DNA from: AB-629-J13 sp964518835
GTDB lineage: Bacteria > Fidelibacterota > Marinisomatia > Marinisomatales > AB-629-J13
Assembly (NCBI GenBank): GCA_964518835.1
Contig: CAZFKU010000024.1
Location: 1-20,222, forward strand
Direction: 5' to 3'
DNA length: 20,222 bases
This document shows positions 1-7,899 of this stretch, one piece after another. Under the pieces are notes generated by a model, which had not been told where the DNA came from, did not search any database, and saw only the letters and a program-made list of their open reading frames with translations. Position 1 is the stretch's first letter. Each line of letters opens with the position of its first letter. The translations under genes and the position numbers were made by a program.

Positions 1-1
1 T

Positions 2-1345
2 GAGGATTTTCAATTTTATCGTGTTTATGTTGGGGGAGAATTGGTAGAAACCACAATGGAAACTGGTTTTTACTATATTGTTGAAAACCTGATTGAGAAT
101 ATTCTTCTTGAAGTTTCAGCTGTGGATATTCACAACAATGAGAGTGAACTTGCAACATTCAATGTTGAACTTATGACTGCGGACATTCTTGATTTTAACC
201 AAAATTGGAATTTGATTTCATTTGATATTGAATTGGAAAACAATTCGACAGAGGATGTTTTTTCAGATTTGATAAATGAGGAAAGTCTTATTTATGTAAC
301 AGGATTCAACCAATATGGTTCAAATTTCTATGATCCAAATGGATGGGAAGTTCTCAATAACCTAATTACCATTGAAAAAGGTTTTGGTTATTGGGTGAAA
401 GTAAATGAAGATGAATCTTTAGTCCAATCAGGTTATCCAATTTACTCAACTCATTCCATAGACGTTCTTTCCGGTTGGAATATAATCGGTTACTGGAATG
501 GCGATCCTATGTTTCCGGAAGAAGCGTTTGCTGAGCTTATTGATCAAGAGAATTTGGTCTATGTAACGGGGTTTCTTGAAGGAGGAGCAACTTTCTTTGA
601 CCCAAATGGTGAACCCTACATGAATACCTTATCAGCACTTATGAATGGGAGTGGCTACGCTATGAAGGTTCAAGAGGCGGTTGAGGGATTTCAATATCCT
701 ACACCATCAGGAGTTGCAGCTAAGCAGATGGCACTAAACACCAATCCGGAAATAGTAAAAACTAATTTATTTATGTTTGTGAACGGTCAAGCAGATTTTC
801 AAGATATTGAAATTGTGATTGGAACCAAAATAAATGTTTATACACAAAATGAACTCCTTGTGGGAGAAATGGAAATTCTTGAAAATGGAGTTCTCAGAAC
901 AGGTGCAGTTTATGGTGATGATAAAACCACTCAAGTGTTGGATGGAGCAATTGAAAGTGAAAAACTAATTTTCAGATATAATGATATTGAATCTGTACCG
1001 GTAAATATTCAGTTCACCGGTAATATGGAGTTACAAAAAGTTGATTTGATTTTCAAAAACATTCCCACTGAATTTTCACTGGATCAAAATTTTCCAAATC
1101 CATTCAATCCCATCACGACTATTCGGTACGGTTTACCTGAAGAAAGTCAAATAACCATTTCTATAGTTGACATACTGGGGCGTGGAATCAGGGGGTTGGT
1201 GAATGAAGAAAAACCGGCAGGGTATCACACAACCATCTGGGATGGTAAGGATGAAATGGGGATGGATGTGAGCTCCGGTTTGTATTTTTATACATTAAAT
1301 GGTGTTGGTTTTTCAAAGACCCAAAAAATGGTATTGTTGCGGTAA
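2..1345 (+). CDS. C-terminal part of a large secreted/surface protein with FN3-like end, duplicated module and T9SS-type tail (5' partial)
   Basis: The reading frame is open to the left edge, so this is the end of a longer gene; the TTG at 41 is not a convincing start. Numbering from that codon, residues 1-45 look like the last strands of a fibronectin type III-like domain. Two related modules follow, about 55-122 and 145-211. Each has W-N-(L/I)-I near its start, then (I/V)YVTGF, then F-(Y/F)-DPNG, and ends GYxxKV. After a beta-rich linker, residues 345-434 form a C-terminal domain with the hallmark QNFPNPFNP and a GLYFY strand, ending KMVLLR. Domains of this kind (Por secretion tail / FlgD-like) are typical of FCB-group exported proteins, many of them type IX secretion substrates. 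Inferred role: a cell-surface or secreted protein; what the missing N-terminal part does cannot be said. Confidence 0.85.
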   Translation, partial: EDFQFYRVYVGGELVETTMETGFYYIVENLIENILLEVSAVDIHNNESELATFNVELMTADILDFNQNWNLISFDIELENNSTEDVFSDLINEESLIYVTGFNQYGSNFYDPNGWEVLNNLITIEKGFGYWVKVNEDESLVQSGYPIYSTHSIDVLSGWNIIGYWNGDPMFPEEAFAELIDQENLVYVTGFLEGGATFFDPNGEPYMNTLSALMNGSGYAMKVQEAVEGFQYPTPSGVAAKQMALNTNPEIVKTNLFMFVNGQADFQDIEIVIGTKINVYTQNELLVGEMEILENGVLRTGAVYGDDKTTQVLDGAIESEKLIFRYNDIESVPVNIQFTGNMELQKVDLIFKNIPTEFSLDQNFPNPFNPITTIRYGLPEESQITISIVDILGRGIRGLVNEEKPAGYHTTIWDGKDEMGMDVSSGLYFYTLNGVGFSKTQKMVLLR

Positions 1346-1376
1346 ACACCTTTCAACGGTACCTTTGAGAGGTGTT
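1345..1376 (+). terminator. hairpin just after the surface-protein stop
   Basis: The arms AACACCTTTCAA and TTGAGAGGTGTT pair almost perfectly (one mismatch) around a short loop and begin on the last base of the stop codon. No long T run follows directly, so this may be an mRNA 3'-end stabiliser working together with the T-rich hairpin 10 bases further on. Confidence 0.5.
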
Positions 1377-1385
1377 TGATGTTTT

Positions 1386-1431
1386 AAAATTTCCCGTCTT
1401 CACCCATGACGATGGAAGGGAATTTTTTTTT
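1386..1431 (+). terminator. rho-independent terminator of the surface-protein gene
   Basis: A run of A, then TTCCC, pairs with GGGAA and the following Ts. Inside is a smaller CCAT/ATGG stem with a four-base loop. Nine consecutive T at 1423-1431 follow the G-rich arm. The position fits termination of the gene ending at 1345 and insulation of the following operon. Confidence 0.7.
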
Positions 1432-1461
1432 ACACTACCCAATCATGAAATTTGGGGAGTT

Positions 1462-1530
1462 TTGGCTAATGGGTTTATAACCCTAAAATTATTAATGTAA
1501 TATTAGTTGCTTGATAGGGAATAATATTCC
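1462..1530 (+). promoter_or_regulatory. candidate promoter and operator palindromes of the abiE operon
   Basis: A plausible sigma70-like pair is TTGGCT at 1462-1467 and TAAAAT at 1484-1489, 16 bases apart. The spacer holds a perfect palindrome, GGGTT-TAT-AACCC (1471-1483). A second perfect palindrome, GGAATA-A-TATTCC (1518-1530), lies between the inferred transcription start and the antitoxin ATG at 1558. AbiEi antitoxins of known systems bind inverted repeats upstream of their own operon and repress it, which fits this layout. The palindromes are seen directly; promoter and operator function are inferred. FCB bacteria can use divergent promoter motifs, so the -35/-10 assignment is tentative. 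Confidence 0.4.
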
Positions 1531-1557
1531 TAAATACGCAGACGATATTACAGTATA

Positions 1558-2331
1558 ATGAACTACTTAGAATACATAAATGGGTTAGTTAGCCGTGGAA
1601 TATGGTCATTTACTACCCGGGAAATGGCAATGGTTATGGGGAATTCTACCCAGGATAAGTTAAAGATTCTTCGGAAGAAGGGCAGAATTATTACCCCAAC
1701 TGTGAGATTTCATGTTGTTGTACCGGAAGAATACTTAAATTCTGAAAGATTACCGCCAGATAGATTTGTTCATCAAATGATGGAATTTTATCAAAAGCCC
1801 TATTATGTGGGTTTATTAATGGCAGCGACCTACTGGGGTTCATCCCATCAATCACCTCAATCTTTTCAGGTAATAACAAATTATGACCGGAGAAACATAA
1901 CAACTCAAAAGAATCAGATCAATTTTTACCGAAAGAAGAACATGGAATTGGTCCCTGTCATAAAGCAAAAGTCTCCCACCGGTTATTTTAATATTTCTTC
2001 CCCTGAAATAACCTTTTTTGATTTAGTCCTGTTTAATCGCCAGTTTGGCGGATTATCAAGAGCAGGTGAAATTACTTCTGAACTATCAGATCATTTTTCG
2101 ATGAAGGGATTAAAGAATACACTGCCATATTTTTCCAATGCTATTATCCAGCGTTGCGGATATATTTTGGAATTATTGGGAATGGAAAAGTACTGCAATC
2201 AAATAGAAAAGCACCTCCTTTCTCAAAAGGTGATTTATGCGTATCTAAATCCTTCAAAGAGCATGGTAAGGGAGAACAGGTATCCCCGCTGGAAGTTATT
2301 TATTAATGACAGTCTGAATATGGATTTATGA
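1558..2331 (+). CDS. abiEi: AbiEi-family antitoxin (type IV toxin-antitoxin, transcriptional repressor)
   Basis: The protein has 257 residues. The N-terminal 60 or so residues look like the AbiEi winged-helix domain, with a helical start, a TTREMAMVMG recognition-like helix and KLKILRKKGRI. The rest contains the YYVGLLMAA and HQSPQSFQV stretches and a C-terminal helical part typical of AbiEi antitoxins. Members of this family repress their own operon and neutralise the AbiEii toxin without forming a stable complex. The next gene starts inside this stop codon (ATGA overlap), which is the usual antitoxin-toxin order. I chose the ATG at 1558 because the family N-terminus begins about here; no clear Shine-Dalgarno precedes it. 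Assignment rests on motif recognition and the partner gene. Confidence 0.85.
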   Translation: MNYLEYINGLVSRGIWSFTTREMAMVMGNSTQDKLKILRKKGRIITPTVRFHVVVPEEYLNSERLPPDRFVHQMMEFYQKPYYVGLLMAATYWGSSHQSPQSFQVITNYDRRNITTQKNQINFYRKKNMELVPVIKQKSPTGYFNISSPEITFFDLVLFNRQFGGLSRAGEITSELSDHFSMKGLKNTLPYFSNAIIQRCGYILELLGMEKYCNQIEKHLLSQKVIYAYLNPSKSMVRENRYPRWKLFINDSLNMDL

Positions 2332-3113
2332 TTCCCCAGGCTTACATCACAGAATGGCAGCATAAAGCACCCTGGGGGGCCAATGAACAAATAGAGCAGG
2401 ATTTAATCCTTTGCCGAATACTCACAGAACTATTCCAAAATGAATTTCTGAGAGAACAATTGGTGTTCAGAGGAGGTACTGCCTTAAATAAACTGTATTT
2501 CCCGTCTCCTGTTCGATATTCAGAGGATTTAGATTTTGTTCAATTACTCCCAGGACAAATAAAACCAATCATTGAAACTGTTCAAAAAACAATAAACCCA
2601 TTTCTAAAGGGTAAAGGTACTGACTCAAGAAAAGATGGGTTTCGTATTTATTATGGATTTCAATCTGAAAACATTCCTGGGATTGAGAGAAAAATTAAAA
2701 TTGAAATCAACACTCGTGAACATTTTAACGTATTTCCAATAGAGAAAAAGAAATTTACTATCAATTCTCAGTGGTATTCAGGTGAATGCACCATACCTGC
2801 TTATAATCTGAATGAAATGCTGGGGACTAAAATGCGGGCTTTATATCAACGGAGTAAGGGCAGGGATTTGTTTGATCTGGATTGGTCTCTCAGGCATTGT
2901 AAAACGAATCCTAATGAGATTATTGAAGCGTTCAAAAAATATATGGATTTTCAGGATAATAAAGTGTCTCAAAAAGAATATTGTACCAATGTGAAAATAA
3001 AAGTTAATGACCCGGTATTTTGTCAGGATATTTATAATTACATCCGCCCTGGCATTGAATATGACCCTAAAATAGCATTTAAAAATATTAAAGAATTGAT
3101 TGACCTAATTTAA
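2328..3113 (+). CDS. abiEii: AbiEii-family nucleotidyltransferase toxin
   Basis: The protein has 261 residues, as usual for AbiEii/MenT-type toxins (formerly DUF1814). All expected motifs are present: GGTxxxK (G49-T51, K55), the metal-binding SEDLD (65-69, D67 and D69), a KIKIEIN strand (122-128), and the C-terminal KMRALYQRxKGRDLFDL block (168-183). These enzymes transfer nucleotides, in the MenT case to tRNA acceptor ends, and block growth, often during phage infection. The gene overlaps the antitoxin by 4 bases, so the pair is translationally coupled. No motif is broken, so the toxin is probably active. Which nucleotide and target it uses cannot be told from sequence. Confidence 0.88.
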   Translation: MIPQAYITEWQHKAPWGANEQIEQDLILCRILTELFQNEFLREQLVFRGGTALNKLYFPSPVRYSEDLDFVQLLPGQIKPIIETVQKTINPFLKGKGTDSRKDGFRIYYGFQSENIPGIERKIKIEINTREHFNVFPIEKKKFTINSQWYSGECTIPAYNLNEMLGTKMRALYQRSKGRDLFDLDWSLRHCKTNPNEIIEAFKKYMDFQDNKVSQKEYCTNVKIKVNDPVFCQDIYNYIRPGIEYDPKIAFKNIKELIDLI

Positions 3114-3203
3114 AATTTCAAATATTTTTTCAATCCATGGATTCAACCAGATATTTAATCAAATAACCGACCGCTTTTCCTCAATTATACTTACAATTAA
3201 TTC

Positions 3204-3227
3204 CCTGATTCTCGAGGAGAATTCAGG
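3204..3227 (-). terminator. hairpin just 3' of tRNA-Leu
   Basis: Read leftwards, CCTGAATTCTC and GAGAATCAGG pair with a one-base bulge around a CTC loop, starting 4 bases after the mature tRNA 3' end. No T run follows, so it could be a weak terminator, a processing signal or a 3'-end block for the secA-tRNA transcript. The 120 bases between the abiE stop and the tRNA hold nothing else clear apart from the palindrome AATCCATGGATT at 3132-3143. Confidence 0.4.
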
Positions 3228-3231
3228 TAAG

Positions 3232-3314
3232 TACCGCGGAAAGGACTCGAACCTTCACACCCAGAGGGCACCAGATCCTAAATCTGGCGTGTCTACCAAT
3301 TCCACCACCGCGGT
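3232..3314 (-). tRNA. tRNA-Leu (anticodon UAG)
   Basis: Read on the minus strand, the acceptor stem ACCGCGG/CCGCGGT pairs perfectly. The D arm is GTG-GAATTGGTAGA-CAC. The anticodon stem CCAGA/TCTGG closes the loop TTTAGGA, giving anticodon TAG. A long class II variable arm (GTGCCCTCTGGGTGT) follows, then the T arm GAAGG-TTCGAGT-CCTTT. The long variable arm and anticodon agree on leucine (CUN codons). The 3' CCA is not encoded; the bases after the discriminator A read CTT, so it must be added by a CCA-adding enzyme. The gene starts 6 bases after the secA stop, so it is probably cut from the same transcript. Confidence 0.95.
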
Positions 3315-3320
3315 AAATGT

Positions 3321-6300
3321 TTAGGACACTCTGGAGTATCCTTTGGATAAAAGCTGGTTCAATTTTTTATATTTAACAAACACTTTTTCACCGGAAGGAC
3401 TGATAACGGGAATTTTTTCATTTCTGCCGATTTTTTTATCAGACTTGATGGGAGTTTTTACCGGCTGAGGCGGTCTTTGTCCGTCTCCCCCCTGGGGTGC
3501 AGACTGAATCCCCATCCCTTCTGTACTGTCATGACGAACCTGTACATTTCGGTCTTTTCTCTGAATTTGAGGTGCATGGTCCATTCCCTGAAGTTGAGTT
3601 CGGAACAACCGCTGGACGACTTTCTGGTTCATTTCTTTTATCATGTCCTGGAAAAGATGAAATCCTTCAGATTTATACTCCAGAAGAGGATCTTTTTGAC
3701 CGTAAGCCCGCAGATTGATTCCTTCCTTAATTTGATCCATCCCGTATAAATGATCTTTCCACTGTTCGTCAATAGTGCGTAAAATCACAAATCGTTCGAA
3801 TCCCCGCATGATCTCTTCCGGTAAAATGGATTCTCTCTCATTATACACTTCTTCTCCCTGCGAAATAAGGAAATCCCTGATGTCATCATGGCTCATCTCT
3901 CCTTCTCCGTTTTTTGATTGGATTCGCTCACGATCCACATCTACCAGCAAGTGGGAGGCAGCATTTTGTTTGAGTGTCTCCCAATCAATTTCATCGGGAT
4001 GTTCCACATTCTGGTTTTCCAGTTCATCCTCTACAAATTCAGCAATAAATTCTGAGACCATTTCCCGTGTGTCTTTATCTTTCAGGGCATTATCTCTTAA
4101 ATTGTACACAACCTGTCGTTGCTGATTCATCACATCATCATATTCCAATAAATGTTTCCGAATCCCGAAATTTCTGCCTTCCACTTTTTTCTGGGCATTT
4201 GCAATGGCTCGAGTGACCATTTTCGCTGTGATCACTTCTCCTTCTTCTACCCCCATCCTGTCCATGATGGAGGCAACCCGTTCGCTATTAAACAGGCGCA
4301 TTAAGTCATCCTCCAGGGATAAATAAAACTGGGATGAACCTGGATCTCCCTGGCGTCCCGACCGACCCCGAAGCTGTAAATCAATTCGCCGGGATTCATG
4401 CCTTTCCGTTCCCAGAATATGGAGTCCGCCTAACTCTTTAATCTCCTCTCCTCCTAATTTTATATCTGTCCCTCTCCCCGCCATATTTGTGGCGATGGTT
4501 ACGGCTCCATTTTGTCCTGCTCTGGCTACAATTTCCGCTTCCTGCTGATGTTGTTTGGCATTTAAAACATTATGGGGAATTCCTTTTCGTTTCAGCATCC
4601 GTGATAATAATTCAGACACTTCAACTGAAACAGTTCCTACCAAAACGGGCTGACCGCTTTTATGGCAATTCATTATTTCATCAATCACAGCATTGTATTT
4701 TTCCCGTTTGGTTTTGTAAACAAAGTCATTCCTGTCATCACGGATAATTTGTTCATGTGTAGGGATCACGATCACATCCAATTTGTAAATCGATCCCAAT
4801 TCCTCAGATTCAGTTTCTGCTGTTCCTGTCATTCCGGATAATTTATCATACAATCGGAAATAATTCTGAATCGTGATGGTTGCCAGTGTTTGTGTCTCCC
4901 GTTCAATGGCAACATTTTCTTTAGCTTCCAATGCCTGATGCAGTCCATCACTGTAGCGCCTGCCGGGAAGGACCCTGCCCGTAAATTCATCAACAATTTG
5001 TACTTTATTATCCTGCACCACATATTCCACATCTTTTTCATATAAAGTGTAGGCTCTCAATAATTGATTGAGGTTATGAATTTTTCCACTCCTATCTGCA
5101 TGGAGATGATAGGCTTTCTCTTTTCCCTGAGCTATTTGGAGGGGAGATAATTTTTCATTTTTTTCAATTTCCGAGATCATTTCTCCCAAGTCTGGAATCA
5201 CAAACATTTCCGGATGATTCGGTGACAAAACCTCTCTTCCCTTTTCTGTAATATCAATAACATGCGATTTTTCATCTACGCTGAAAAACAGATCATCGTC
5301 CACTTCATGGAGTTTTTTATCTCTCATGTAATCTGACTCGACTTTCGTAGCAAGTTTTATAGTACCCGGTTCCTGAAATAATTTCATCAGCCTGCGATGC
5401 TTTGGCAGTCCTCTTCTCCCCTGCAGGAGTTTCAATCCAGCTTCATCGTTTTTTTCTTCTTTCAGATAAACCTGAGCTGCATTCACCAATTCCGAAACAA
5501 GAGTATTTTGTTTCCGCACCAGGTTCTGGATCAATGGTTTTAACTCGGAAAATGTTTTGTCCACCGGAGCATCTACGGACCCTGAAATGATCAATGGTGT
5601 CCGTGCTTCATCAATCAACACGCTGTCCACCTCATCAACAATGGCGAATGCATGGGCTCTCTGTACCTGGTCCTGAGCATCCAGCGACATATTATCCCTC
5701 AAATAGTCAAATCCAAATTCATTATTTGTACCATACATAATATCGCAGTTGTATGCCGCTCTGCGTTGATCATTATCCATGGTGTTCAGAATAAAACCCA
5801 CAGTTAATCCCAACCGCTTGAAAACTTCGCCCATCCACTCTGCATCCCGACGGGCTAAATAATCATTAACAGTAACGATATGAACCCCTCTGCCCGTAAG
5901 GGCATTGAGAAAAATAGGCATGGTTGCCACCAGAGTTTTCCCTTCCCCAGTTTTCATTTCTGCTACATTACCTTTATGAAGAACGATTGCACCTACCAAC
6001 TGAACGTCATAAGGAACCATTTCCCAGGTAATTCCCTGCCCAGCTACGGTCCAGGACGATCCGCATAACCGCCGGCACGTTTCTTTTACCATGGCAAAGG
6101 CTTCCACCATTAACGAGTCTAAAATATTTTGTTCCAATTCATAAACGGACTTTTTAATTTCCACAGGATCAGTGTTTTTTCCCACCAACTCAGTTTCTAA
6201 TTGACCCTTGGATGAGGCAATTTGGTCCATCATTTCCTCCGTCCGGATTTTCAATTCATCATCGGATTTTCCCTGGAGGTCTTTTGCAGCTTGGTTTATC

Positions 6301-6380
6301 TCCTTCACTACCGGCATTAACCGGTTCATTTCCCTGTCTGAACGGGAGCCAAATACTTTTTTTAATGCTTTCTGCAGCAT
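3321..6380 (-). CDS. secA: preprotein translocase ATPase SecA
   Basis: SecA drives unfolded preproteins through SecYEG at the inner membrane by ATP hydrolysis. At 1019 residues it is longer than the E. coli protein (901), with extra sequence around residues 275-380, as in other FCB-type SecA proteins. Visible motifs: Walker A GEGKT (145-149), DEVD (249-252), the preprotein-binding region, SGMTGTAETE (515-524), NMAGRGTDI (632-640) and the helicase arginine block QLRGRSGRQGDPG (669-681). The C-terminal tail is odd: the usual zinc-binding CxCxSGKKYKxCHG is absent. After KIGRNE the protein continues IPVISPSGEKVFVKYKK and ends GYSRVS, without cysteines. The ATG lies 6 bases after the nusB stop. 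No strong Shine-Dalgarno is visible, so translation may be coupled. Confidence 0.98.
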   Translation of the reverse strand: MLQKALKKVFGSRSDREMNRLMPVVKEINQAAKDLQGKSDDELKIRTEEMMDQIASSKGQLETELVGKNTDPVEIKKSVYELEQNILDSLMVEAFAMVKETCRRLCGSSWTVAGQGITWEMVPYDVQLVGAIVLHKGNVAEMKTGEGKTLVATMPIFLNALTGRGVHIVTVNDYLARRDAEWMGEVFKRLGLTVGFILNTMDNDQRRAAYNCDIMYGTNNEFGFDYLRDNMSLDAQDQVQRAHAFAIVDEVDSVLIDEARTPLIISGSVDAPVDKTFSELKPLIQNLVRKQNTLVSELVNAAQVYLKEEKNDEAGLKLLQGRRGLPKHRRLMKLFQEPGTIKLATKVESDYMRDKKLHEVDDDLFFSVDEKSHVIDITEKGREVLSPNHPEMFVIPDLGEMISEIEKNEKLSPLQIAQGKEKAYHLHADRSGKIHNLNQLLRAYTLYEKDVEYVVQDNKVQIVDEFTGRVLPGRRYSDGLHQALEAKENVAIERETQTLATITIQNYFRLYDKLSGMTGTAETESEELGSIYKLDVIVIPTHEQIIRDDRNDFVYKTKREKYNAVIDEIMNCHKSGQPVLVGTVSVEVSELLSRMLKRKGIPHNVLNAKQHQQEAEIVARAGQNGAVTIATNMAGRGTDIKLGGEEIKELGGLHILGTERHESRRIDLQLRGRSGRQGDPGSSQFYLSLEDDLMRLFNSERVASIMDRMGVEEGEVITAKMVTRAIANAQKKVEGRNFGIRKHLLEYDDVMNQQRQVVYNLRDNALKDKDTREMVSEFIAEFVEDELENQNVEHPDEIDWETLKQNAASHLLVDVDRERIQSKNGEGEMSHDDIRDFLISQGEEVYNERESILPEEIMRGFERFVILRTIDEQWKDHLYGMDQIKEGINLRAYGQKDPLLEYKSEGFHLFQDMIKEMNQKVVQRLFRTQLQGMDHAPQIQRKDRNVQVRHDSTEGMGIQSAPQGGDGQRPPQPVKTPIKSDKKIGRNEKIPVISPSGEKVFVKYKKLNQLLSKGYSRVS

Positions 6381-6386
6381 AGGTTG

Positions 6387-6854
6387 TTACCGGGATATTG
6401 CTTTCTTTTTTACCACTTCTCTAAATACGGAATCTAAAATCCCATTCACAAAACCGGAACTATCATCCGTGCTGTATTTTTTTGCCATTTCTATCGCTTC
6501 GGAAATGGATACTTTTGGTGGTACATCATCAAAAAACAAAAGTTCACACACTGCCATTTTCAAAATTAGATTATCCAGAAGTGCAATTCTTCCTAATTCC
6601 CAATTTTCCAGAAATCTCGAAATAGTCTGTTCCAGAAACTGTCTTTGATCCAGGGTTTTTTTGTACAATGAGGATGCAAATGACTCTGTATCCTCATCAA
6701 AGGAGAATCTTTTTGAGATATCCCCAAATATTTTATCTTCTGGATCCTGTGAAATCTCCATGGCGTACAATCCCTGAAATACACATTCCCGAGCCTGCCT
6801 GCGGGGGTGATACTTTGAATTTGAATTCTTCCTTTGTTGTGGAGAGGTTTTCAT
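6387..6854 (-). CDS. nusB: transcription antitermination factor NusB
   Basis: The protein has 155 residues, as usual for NusB, an all-helical RNA-binding protein that joins NusE (S10) on boxA RNA for rRNA antitermination. The N-terminal RRQARECVFQGLYAME segment and the C-terminal block NWELGRIALLDNLILKMAVC, then PPKVSISEAIEMAKKYS and FVNGILD, are family signatures. About 20 basic and polar residues precede the domain. The gene sits 8 bases after the aminotransferase stop and 6 bases before secA, all in the same direction. Confidence 0.96.
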   Translation of the reverse strand: MKTSPQQRKNSNSKYHPRRQARECVFQGLYAMEISQDPEDKIFGDISKRFSFDEDTESFASSLYKKTLDQRQFLEQTISRFLENWELGRIALLDNLILKMAVCELLFFDDVPPKVSISEAIEMAKKYSTDDSSGFVNGILDSVFREVVKKKAISR

Positions 6855-6862
6855 TTACCAAC

Positions 6863-7876
6863 CTAAACCTGAATCAACCAGTCAAAGGGATCGTCTTTTA
6901 ATTCTTTTTGAATACTGGTCAGTTCGATGTTTAAAGTTTGAGTTATTTTCCCAATTTGATTTTTATGAATTATCCCAACCGCATCATCGGAGGTAATCTG
7001 ACCTATGGGAGTGACAGATACAGCAGTGCCTGTACAAAATACTTCATCTGCTCCCATTAATTCTTCCAATGGAATGGAGCGTTCTTCCACTTTCATATTC
7101 AAAATATCACGGGCAATATGAATAACCGAATCACGGGTTACCCCCGGTAAAATGCTCCCGGTAAGGGGTGGTGTAGTAATGACATTATCTTTTACAATAA
7201 ATAGGTTAGCTGAGCCAACTTCTTCAATGAAATTTTCATTGCCTGCATTTAAATAAATGACCTCATCAAATCCTGCAGATTTAGCTAATTTCTGAGGATA
7301 GAGAGATGCGGCATAATTGCCTATGGTTTTGAAATTCCCGACTCCCCGTGGAGCTGCCCGATGAAACTTATTTGTCACTCTCAAATTCAAACAACGAATT
7401 CCGGATTTGAAATAGGGACCCACTGGTGAAACATATATTAAAAACGTATATGATTGTGCCGGTGCCACACCTAAAACCGGACCCGTTCCCCAAATGATGG
7501 GACGTATGTATAAACTGCCCTTATCAGAGGGAGGAATAAAATCGACATTGTCTTTTACAACTTTGAATAATCCATCCATAAATAAATCTGAATGGACAAC
7601 CGGGATACACAACCTTTCAGCAGATAAAGTCGCTCTTTCAATGTTTTTATCCGGACGAAATAATACAATTCTTTTTTTCGTTGTCCTGTACGCTTTCATC
7701 CCTTCAAATATTCCCTGTCCGTAATTCAATACACCAGCTGCAGGGGACATAGATATATCACCAAAAGGAATGAGCTTTCCATCCGTCCAAAATGTGTCCT
7801 TTTCCCAATGGGATATAAACATGGATTTTGCCGGTGTTAAGCTGAATGTTAAAGTATCCCAATCTATTTGGTTCAT
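6863..7876 (-). CDS. ilvE: branched-chain amino acid aminotransferase (class IV, PLP)
   Basis: The 337-residue protein belongs to fold type IV PLP enzymes that exchange amino groups between leucine, isoleucine or valine and 2-oxoglutarate in the cytoplasm. The catalytic lysine is K183 in GNFKTIGNYAASL. The cofactor-contacting block NFIEEVGSANLF (E219) and the C-terminal EVFCTGTAVSVTPIG follow in the correct order. The N-terminal GQGIFEGMKAYR is also typical. A good Shine-Dalgarno (AAAGGA) lies about 8 bases before the ATG. It lies 23 bases downstream of the acyl-CoA dehydrogenase, which suggests a link between branched-chain amino acid turnover and acyl-CoA oxidation, though a purely biosynthetic role is equally possible. 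Confidence 0.93.
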   Translation of the reverse strand: MNQIDWDTLTFSLTPAKSMFISHWEKDTFWTDGKLIPFGDISMSPAAGVLNYGQGIFEGMKAYRTTKKRIVLFRPDKNIERATLSAERLCIPVVHSDLFMDGLFKVVKDNVDFIPPSDKGSLYIRPIIWGTGPVLGVAPAQSYTFLIYVSPVGPYFKSGIRCLNLRVTNKFHRAAPRGVGNFKTIGNYAASLYPQKLAKSAGFDEVIYLNAGNENFIEEVGSANLFIVKDNVITTPPLTGSILPGVTRDSVIHIARDILNMKVEERSIPLEELMGADEVFCTGTAVSVTPIGQITSDDAVGIIHKNQIGKITQTLNIELTSIQKELKDDPFDWLIQV

Positions 7877-7899
7877 GGTATTAGTCCTTTAAAATTATC

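Noticed and set aside
41..43. TTG at 41 as the start of the first protein
   Set aside because: The frame is open to the window edge and the upstream codons continue the same domain-like sequence, so the gene is truncated by the window, not started here.
1554..1559. Perfect TATAAT just before the antitoxin ATG
   Set aside because: It overlaps the start codon, so a transcript from it would begin inside the gene; the upstream -35/-10 pair with palindromes fits better.
3477..3749. Open frame on the + strand opposite secA
   Set aside because: It is antisense to a strongly conserved gene, has no family features and no ribosome binding site; several similar frames opposite secA are shadows too.
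6208..6648. Long + strand frame opposite the secA start and nusB
   Set aside because: It spans the junction of two clear genes in antisense, and its protein resembles nothing and reflects codon bias of the other strand.
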